A DNA stretch of 43,500 nucleotides from DATFYM01 sp035315065 (GTDB lineage: Bacteria; Acidobacteriota; Terriglobia; UBA7540). The notes beneath the pieces are model-generated. The model made no database searches. It was not told where the DNA came from and worked only from the letters and a program-made list of their open reading frames with translations. Position numbers and translations under genes: made by a program. This document shows positions 31,928 through 40,900 of this stretch, piece by piece (position 1 is the first letter of the stretch; every line of letters begins with the position of its first letter). The DNA lies in NCBI GenBank assembly GCA_035315065.1, contig DATFYM010000040.1, positions 1 through 43,500 on the forward strand, in the 5' to 3' direction.

Positions 31928-34900
31928 TTACGCCCGCTTCGCGCTCCGACGCTGCATCATGCCGTAAGCCAACATCGCCAGCAGCGCCGTGCCCAGCATC
32001 AACCAGGCGGAGGGCTCCGGAGTCGGCGCCGTGCCATTGATGTCGAGCGTCACCGAGCCGTTGCCGTAGTTATAATCCAGCGTGCAGGTGGCGCAGCCGA
32101 AGCCGTTGAATGTGTCGCTGGCGAAAACACCGGAGAGGTTCCCCGCTTCTGCCGTCAAGAACGTAAAGGTTTCTCCGGCCGACGGGGTGAAGCCGAAGTC
32201 GAAGGTAACGTTTCCATCGAGCGACCCCGCACCGAGCACGTCGAGCAGGCTGAGGCTGTTCAACCCGTTGATGTCGATGGTCAACATCCCGGTCGAGCTT
32301 TGGGTATAGGTCGCAACCTTCAGAGTGCTGGGCGCGGCCGGGTCGATTGGGATCACGTTGCCGCCGATATTCTGAACGTCGGCGTTGATGAAGCCGCTGC
32401 CCGAAACCGTACCTCCGTTAATAAAGGCTATCGCCGCTGCCAAGGTCCCGTTAACCTTGAGGTTGGCGCCCGCCCCGGACTGCGTGTAGTTGCCGGTGAT
32501 GGTCGCGGTGTTGCCGGCACCAACCGACACGTTTCCGGTATTGCTGAACGCCAGGGCACCGATGCTGTTGCCGATGCCGTCGAGGGTCATCGCCCCGCTG
32601 TTGTTGATGGTGCCGAAAGCGTTCACCACGTTGCCGGAACCACCGACCGTGATAGCGCCCGAGTTGTTCAGGTCACTGAAGTCAGCGACCCCGCCGCTAC
32701 TGCCCGTCACCGTGATGGTGCCCGCGTTCCCGACCACCGAGGCCAGGATACCGCTGAAGGTGCCGCCAATGTTGACGGTACCGCCGGAATTGTTACTGAA
32801 GCTCGTTCCGCCCACCAGATCCTGGGTACCGGTCAACGTGATGGTACCGTTGTTGGTGAAGGTTTGAGCGCTAGCGCCGTTGTTGCTACCGCCCAGGCTG
32901 ATGACGCCATCGTTGGTCAGCGTTCCCGTGACCGAGATGCTGCCGTCGGTCCCGTTCATGGCCACCGACGCGCCGCCATTGTTGTTGAAATTGCCCGCCA
33001 CCGTTACTTGGTCCGAATCGGCGTTCAGGTTGAGGGAGCCGCCGCTATTGTTGTTGAAGTCGCCCGTGTCCGCCAGGGTGTTGCCATTGCCGCTGAGGGA
33101 CATGAAGCCCGAGTTGTCCAAATCGGCGGTCAGGCTGGAGCCCGTGCCGAACAACTGCACGGTCCCGCTGTTCGAGAGGGTCCCGCTGATGCTGACGGCA
33201 GAACCGTTGGCCACGTACAGGGTGCCGGAGTTAGTAAGCGTGCCGCCCGAAGGCATCATGGCCTCGTTGTGATTGTCGAACTCGAGGGTGCCGACGTTGG
33301 TGATCAGTCCTGCCAAGGCATCCGTAGTGCCATCCGGCGTAATCAGGCCACTGGGGCCAAAGAGATCGATCGTGACCCCACTGCCGATGTTGGTGATGCC
33401 GTTAGCCGGAGTCGCATACTGGAAGACCCCGCCTATAGCGTAGTCTCCGCCGCCCGTCAGTTTGCCGGAGCCGTCCAGGTTGCTCCACGTGCCGGTGGTC
33501 AGTTTGTTGCCGCCGCCCACACCCGAAGCGGTTCCCACCTGGATGAATCCGCTGTTCGAGAGCGCTCCTGTCACCACGATGCTGCCATTGGTGCCCAACA
33601 ACTCGACGTTGCCAGTGTTGGTCAGATTCCCACCCACGGTGACTTTATCGCTGTCCCCGACCAGTTCGAGGGACCCGTACGGTCCACTGTTGTTGAAGTC
33701 GCCGGTGTCGGTGAGCGTCTGGTTGTTGTTGAGGAGCTGGATGTCGCCAGAGTTCGTCAGGTCGGCCTTGAGCGAATCGCCCGCGGCCTCCATGAGGAGG
33801 TTGCCGCTGTTGGTGAGCATTCCCGACACGGTCAGAGAGTTGTTACCCGTGTCGCTCGCTCCGTTGCCGGTGTAAATGGTCCCCGAGTTGGTGAGGTCGC
33901 CGCTGATCGTCAGCGCCGTGCCCTGCTGTAAGTTCATGGTACCCGAGTTACTGAAGGGTGAGGTTCCCGGCGTCGCCGTCAACGTCTGACCTTCAAGCGT
34001 CAGCGTGCCTTCCACGCTTCCCAGGTTGGCCAAGGCGCTGTTGGCGCCGGCGGTAAATGTCCCGGCCACGTCCAAGGCCGCGCCAGAGGGGATATCGGTG
34101 ATCCCGGCGGGCTGGCTCATCAAGTTCAGTGTCGCTCCCGATCCGATCTCCAGGTTTCCAGCCACCAGTGACAGGTTGTTGATGCTGATGCTCCTCGGAT
34201 TCGAAGCGATATCGAGAGTCAGCGTTTGCCCGGGGGAGTCTATAGCTGCGGTGAAAGCTGTGGTGCCGCTGTTATTGGGCATGCAGGGTGAGTACGAGGG
34301 GTTGCAACTCCACTCCGCAGTATTGGTCCAATTGCCGGAGTTGGTCGACCAAGTGGCAGCGACCAGCGACGGGATTGCCCCCGCGGTCAGGTCCACGAAG
34401 CCCGAACCGTAAGTCAGCGTCCAGTTGTAGCCGTCCAACGAGAAGCTCGTGCCATTGCTGAATCCGCCGGTGAGCTCACCCGGCGTGTAGTTCAGGATGT
34501 CGAAGGTGTCCCCGCTGGGGTTGAAACTGTTTGCCAAGGTGATGTCCAGCGCGCCGGCCAGCGAAATCCCGCCGGTGATGTTGAGCACCCCAAAGCTGGA
34601 TGCACTGCCGATGATCTCCGTCAAGGTCCCGTTGGCAAGCTGCTGGTAGCCTCTGGGGATGTTGAACGTACCCGTCCCGACTCCCAGCAGAGCGCCCGCC
34701 GCCACGCTCACGGTGCCTCCGTTGGCGAGGTTGGCGATCTTAGCCACGTCGCCCCCATTGTTGAGCGTGAGGTTGGCGCCGGCTTCGTTGGTGAAGGTGC
34801 CGCCAATCGCGATCGCGCCGGCCGGTCCCCCTGCGTAGGTTTGCACGGTCCCTGTATTGTCGAAGTTTCCGCCCGCACTGGGCGACGACAGGGTCCCGCC

Positions 34901-37900
34901 GTAGAGAGTTACATTGCCGGAGTTGGTGTCCGTGGACCCCGCGACATTCAGCGTGGCGCCGGTGCCGATTTGCAGCAAGCCATCGTTCGTCAGGGCGTTC
35001 ACGTTGGCCACGTCCCCGGTCGCGTTGTCAAGACCGATGTAGGTCTGCCCGCTTGCGTTGTTGGTCAGCGTTCCCGAAACGCTCAACGTGTCGCCGGAGC
35101 CTCCATTTCCCGTGTAGATGATCCCGGAATTGGCTATATTGCCGGTTACCGAAATCGTCGAGCCCAAGTTAGCCTGCAAATAACCACCGGAGGCGATGGT
35201 AAGGGTTCCCCCGTTAGGCGTCACCGAGGCAGTTTGGCCGTTCTGCAGTGCCAAGTTCCCTTCGACGCTTGTCAGGTTCCCCAGCGCGCTCTGGGAGGGA
35301 TTCCCGCCCAGCTCGAACGTGCCGTCAACGAAGAGCGTCGAGCCCGCGACGACGTCCGTCACGCCCTGCCCGCCGCCGGTGATGTTGAACGTCGCGTTGG
35401 GTCCGATCACTAGCTCGCCGTTGTTGGTAAGGGAGTCGACGTTGGCCGTGTCAGACGTGTTGCTATAACCGATGTAGGTCAATGCGTTGGCGTTATTGGT
35501 GAGCGCCCCGGTCACCGTCAGCGTATTGCCGGAACCTCCGCCGACCGCCGTATAGACGTCGCCCGAGTTGCTGAGGTTGCCGCTCACATTCAGAGTCGAG
35601 CCGAAATTCACCCGCAGGTCTCCGGTGTTGGCAATCGTCAGCGTGCCGCCGTTGGGCGTGGTGGAAGTGACCTGCGCGTTATCCAGCTCCACATACCCTT
35701 CCACGCTGGTGAGGTTCCCCAAGCCGCTCGTCGGCGTGCCGCCGTTGATCACGTTCAACGAGCCCAACAGGTAGAGCGAGGAGCCGGCTACGGCGTCCGT
35801 GATCCCCTGCCCGCCACCGGTGATGTTCATCGTCGCTCCGGAGCCGATTTGCAAATAGCCATCGTTCGTCAGGGCGCTCACGTTGGCCACGTCCCCGGTC
35901 CCGCCGCTATAGCCGATGTAGGCTTGCGCGCCCGCGTTGTTGGTGAAAGTCCCACTCACATTCAGCGTGTTGCCGGTAGTCCCCACGCCCGTGAAGACAT
36001 AACCCGAGTTGGTTAGATTGCCGGTGACGGTCAGCGTGGAGCCGCTGTCCACGCGCAGATCGCCGCTGCCCGATACGCTCAGCGTGCCTCCGCTGGGCGT
36101 TGCCGCCGTGGTCTGCCCGTTGGCCACGTCCAGATAACCTTCCACGCTGGTCAGTCCGGCCAGCGCACTCGTAGTGCCTCCGGTGGTGAACGTCCCCGCC
36201 ACCACCAGCCCCGCGCCGCTGGGCACGTCGGTGATTCCGCCCGGCTGGGTTACCAGGTTCAGCGTCTCTCCGGACCCGATATCGAGCGTGCCGGCAACGA
36301 GCGACAGGCTGTTGACATTGATGTTCGTCGTACTCGAAGTGCCATCGAGTGACAGTGTGTTCCCAGGCGAGTCGATGGTGGCGGTGAAAGCCGTCAGATT
36401 ATTGTTATTCGGCACGCAGGGTGAGTACGAGGGGTTGCAGCTCCACGCCCCAACGTTGGTCCAATTGGTGGAACCGGTGGACCAGGTAGCGGCGACCAAC
36501 CCTGGGACCACCCCGGCGCTCAACTGCACGAAGCCCGCACCGTAACTCAGCGTCCAGTCGAAGCCATCCTCCGAGAAGGTCGTCCCATTGCTGAATCCAG
36601 GCCCGCTGAGGCTGCCCGTGTAATTCAGGATGTCGAAGGTATCTCCGCTGGGGTTGAAGCCATTCAACAAGGTGATGTTAAGCTGCCCCGCCAGCGAAAC
36701 CGGGCCGGTGATGTTCAGCACACCAAACCCCGAGGCCGATGTGCTCTGAAGCATCTCGTTCAAGGTCCCGTTAGCCAGCAGTTGGAAGCCGCCGCCCGCC
36801 GTAAACGTCCCCGTGCCCACACCCAACAAGGCGCCGGAGGCCACGATCACAACGCCGCCGTTAGCCAGCGTGGCCATGGTGGCCTGATCGCCGGAGTAGT
36901 TGAGATTCACTGTGCCGCCGATCGCATTCGTAAACGTGCCGGCAAAATTCAACGTGCTCGGCGCTGACGGGCCACCTAGCGTTTGAATCAACCCCGTATT
37001 ATTGAAGTTCGCGCTCGCATTGCTCCCAGCCAGCGTCCCACCGTACAAATTGACCGTGCCCGAGTTGCTGGACGTACCAGCCCCGTTCAGGGTTAACGTG
37101 TTGTAGAGCTCTACGGTGCCGGTGTTGCTGAGGATGGTGTTCGAAGTCAGGGTGCCCTGATAGACGAGCACCGTGCCCGAGTTATCCAGCTCGTTGACCG
37201 TCGCCTGATCGCCCGGACCGTACACGTAGAAGGCGTCGCTGTTGGTGAAAGTCCCGGTCACATTGAGAGTGTTTCCGCCGCCACCCACCTCGTAGTCGGT
37301 CGTCAACAGGTACGAGTTGTTTACGTTACCATTCACGGTGACGTTGGTGCCGCCTCCGATGCCTAAGTTTCCGCTATTGGTCAGCGTCGCCGGGCTCCCA
37401 CCCGGCGTGATCGAAAGGGTCTGACCGTTAGCCAGGTAGAGTGTTCCCTCCACGCTCGTCAAACCCGCGAGAGCGCTGCCACCTCCCGAGTTGATGGTCC
37501 CGTACACTGTCAAAGCCCCCGGCACATCCGTGATCCCGTTCGTCAGGTTCAGGGTGGTCCCGGTACCGATATAGGTCCTTCCCGTATTGGTCAGGCCGGT
37601 GAAAGTGGCGGTCGTACCTGTGCCGTAGAGATACAGATACCCCGCGTTATTCACCGTGCCGTTCACCGTCAGGCCCGTGCCGTAGTACACGTCGATCTCG
37701 CCAGTCGAAGCGAGCGTCAGCACGCCCCCTCCTGGCGTCACCGAGATGCTCTGTCCGTTATCCAGGTCCAGATACCCTTCCACGCTGGTCAGCCCGCCCA
37801 GACCGTTGATCGTGCCGTAATCGTAGATCGACGAGCCCGCTTGCACATCCGTGATCCCTTGCGTCAAGTTAAGGGTGGCACCCGTGTTAACGTAGACCGT

Positions 37901-40900
37901 GCCCGAATTGTTCAGCGCACCCACCGTCGCCACGTCTCCCGATCCGTAAACATAGAAGGAGTCGGTGTTGGTCAGAGTCCCCGTTATATCGAGAGTGTTG
38001 CCGCCGCTCCCGTAGTAGCCGGTATTCAAAAAGTACGACGTGTTCACGTTGCCGTTCACCGTGACGCTGGTGCCGTCCGCAATGTTAAAATATCCACTGT
38101 TGGTCAGCGTCGCCGGACTCCCACCCGGGGTGATCGTCAAGGATTGCCCGTTATACAGCCCGACCACTCCCTCCACGCTCGTCAGACCTGTCAGAGCACT
38201 GGTCCCTCCCGAGTTGATGGTCCCGTACACTACCAACGTCCCCGGCACATCCGTGATCCCGTTCGTCAGGTTCATGGTGGTTCCAGCGCCGATGTAGGTG
38301 GTTCCTGTGCTCGTCATGGTCAGGGTGGTTAAGTTGGCCATGGTGCCGGAGTCGTAAAGATAAAGGTTGCCGGCGTTGCTCACCGTGCCGTTCACCGTCA
38401 GGTCTGTGCCGCTGTGCAGGTCGATTCTGCCACTCGAAGCCAGCGTCAGCGTTCCCGCCCCCGGCGTCACCGAGATGCTCTGCCCGTTATCCAGGCCCAG
38501 ATACCCTTCCACACTGGTCAGGCCGCCCAATCCGTTGATCGTCCCGTAAGCGTAAATCGACGAGCCTGCCTGCACATCCGTGATCCCGCTCGTCACGTTA
38601 AGGGTGGCACCCGTGTTGACGTAGACCTCGCCGGAATTGTTCAACGCGCCCACCGTCGCCACGTCCCCCGAACCATACACGTAGAACTGGTCACTGTTGG
38701 TCAAAGTCCCCGTTATATCCAGAGTGTTGCCGCCGCTCCCGTAGTAGCCGGTGTTCAAGGAGTACGAGTTGTTCAGGTTGCCGTTCACGGTCACGCTGGT
38801 GCCGTTCCAAATGTCCAAATATCCGCTATTGGTCAGCGTCGCTGGACTCCCACCCGGCGTGATCATAAGGCTCTGCCCGTTGAACAGCTCGAGCGTTCCT
38901 TCCACGCTCGTCAAGCCCGCCAAGGCGCTGTTGGCGCCGGCGGTAAACGTTCCGCCCACGTCCAAGCCCGCGGTCGCGGGAATATCGGTGATCCCGCCTG
39001 GCTGGTTCGCCAGGTTGAGGGTGGCTCCCGACTGGATACTGAGAGTGCCCGCCGTCAGGGTCATGGTGTCCACCGTGATGCTGTTTCCAGTGGGCAGAGT
39101 CAGTGTGTATCCGGGCGAGTCGAGGCTCGTATTGTAAACCGTGCCGGAAAAGTTGTTTGGCACGCAGGTGGACGGCCCGGGGCTGCATCCCCACTGAGTG
39201 GCCGTGGTCCAATCTCCAGAACTGGTGGTCCAAGTGGCGAGAATCGTGCCCGAGATGTTGGACGCGGCCGTCAGCACGATATCGTCCAAGGCGGGGTTAT
39301 AGCTCAGCACCCACTTCTGGTTGCCATTGTCGAAAGTGGGGTCGCTGATATTGAACGAGCCGCTCGCCAATGAACCGTCCATGATGGTGAAGCTGGTGCC
39401 GTTGATGGGGTCGTAGTTGTTCAGCAAGTTGATGGTGAGCGTGGTGCCGGTGCCCGAACCCAGGGTAATGCTACCGTTAATGATATCGAGCAAACCGTTG
39501 GAGGAGCCGCTGCCGATTACCTCGTTGAAGACGCCCGTCCCGTTCTGGGTGTAGTTTCCGTTGATGGTGAGCATGCCGGGATTGGTTGCCGACCCGGCGA
39601 AGATCGTTCCGCCGCTGATGGTGACGTTGCCGTTGATCCTGCCGCTGCCCTGCGTGGTGCCGGCGGTCTGCGAGTAACCGGCCGCGGTCGTCATGGTGAT
39701 GATCTCGCTGGGACCGATGGTGACGCTGCCAGCGTTATTGAAGGTCCCGGCAGTGATGGTGTCGTTGGTGCCCGCCATAGTCACCGTAGCGCCACTGGCG
39801 TTGTTGAACGCGTTCCCGCTCGCCACGTTCACCTGGCCGTTCGACCCGCTGAAGGTTAGCGTTCCGAGGCTGTTGTTGTTGTAATTCCCGGTGACGTTCT
39901 GGATGTCGCCGACGCCGCTCAGGGTTACCGCCCCCGAGTTATTCATGTCGTCGTTCAGGGTCACGTTCGGACCCGTCAGGCTTACCGTACCCGTGTTACT
40001 CAATGTCCCGTTGATGGTAATCGTCTCGCCGCTGGTCCCACCCAGGGTCAGGGTGCCGGAGTTGGTGAAGGTGCCGCCCGCGGGAGTAAAGGTTTCGTTG
40101 GTCTCGTCAAACTCCAGGTTGCCGGCATTCGCGCCCAAGCCGGCCAAGGCGTTCGTCGAGCCATTCTCGATCTCGCCGCTGGAACTGAAAGTGAGGTTGA
40201 TTCCGCTGTCGATACTGGTAACGCCGGAGGGGCCGTTGTACTGGAACAGGCCGCCGATGTTGAAGGTGCCGCCGCCCGAGAGTTCGCCCGACGGGCTGAG
40301 GTCGCTCCAGTTGCCGGCTACCAGGAGTTGGCCACCATAGCTGTTGCCGCCGTAGTAACCCACATCCAGATCCATGGTACCCGTGTTGCTGAAATTGCCT
40401 CCCACGTGGACTTGGCCCGGCGCGTTGCCCCAATATTGACCCCCGTACACTTCCAAGGTCCCGTTGTTGGTGAAACCGCCGCCGGTGGTGAACTGGTTTC
40501 CGTTGCTCCAACTGCTCTGGACAGTGACGACTCCGCCTACCGCGTTGGTGAAGCTGCCGTTGGTGGTATACACGGCCTGCGGAACGCTAGTCGACGGCTG
40601 CCCAACGAGGGTGATGGTACCGGTGTTGGTGTCCCCCGCGTTGCCGAGTACCTGGATCTCGCCACCGGGGTTGATGGTGGCCGTACCGCTGTTAGTGAAG
40701 TTCCCCGCCGTCGTGTATAGAGCGCCTGCCGTGAGGGTGCCAGAGTTGGTGTCCCCCGCATTGCCGAGTACCTGGATCTCGCCACCGGGGTTGATGGTGG
40801 CCGTACCGCTGTTAGTGAAGTTCCCCGCCATCGTCAGCAAGCCCGTGTAGCTGGAACCGTTAGAGTTGATATTGAGGATACCGGAGTTAGAAACTGTACC

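Noticed and set aside
31787..33931. 714-codon rightward frame opposite the giant gene, and similar ones further right
   Set aside because: They arise from the repeated composition of the giant gene; the products (Val, Arg, Glu and Gly-rich) match nothing and change register with the repeats, while the opposite frame has a PEP-CTERM end and terminator.
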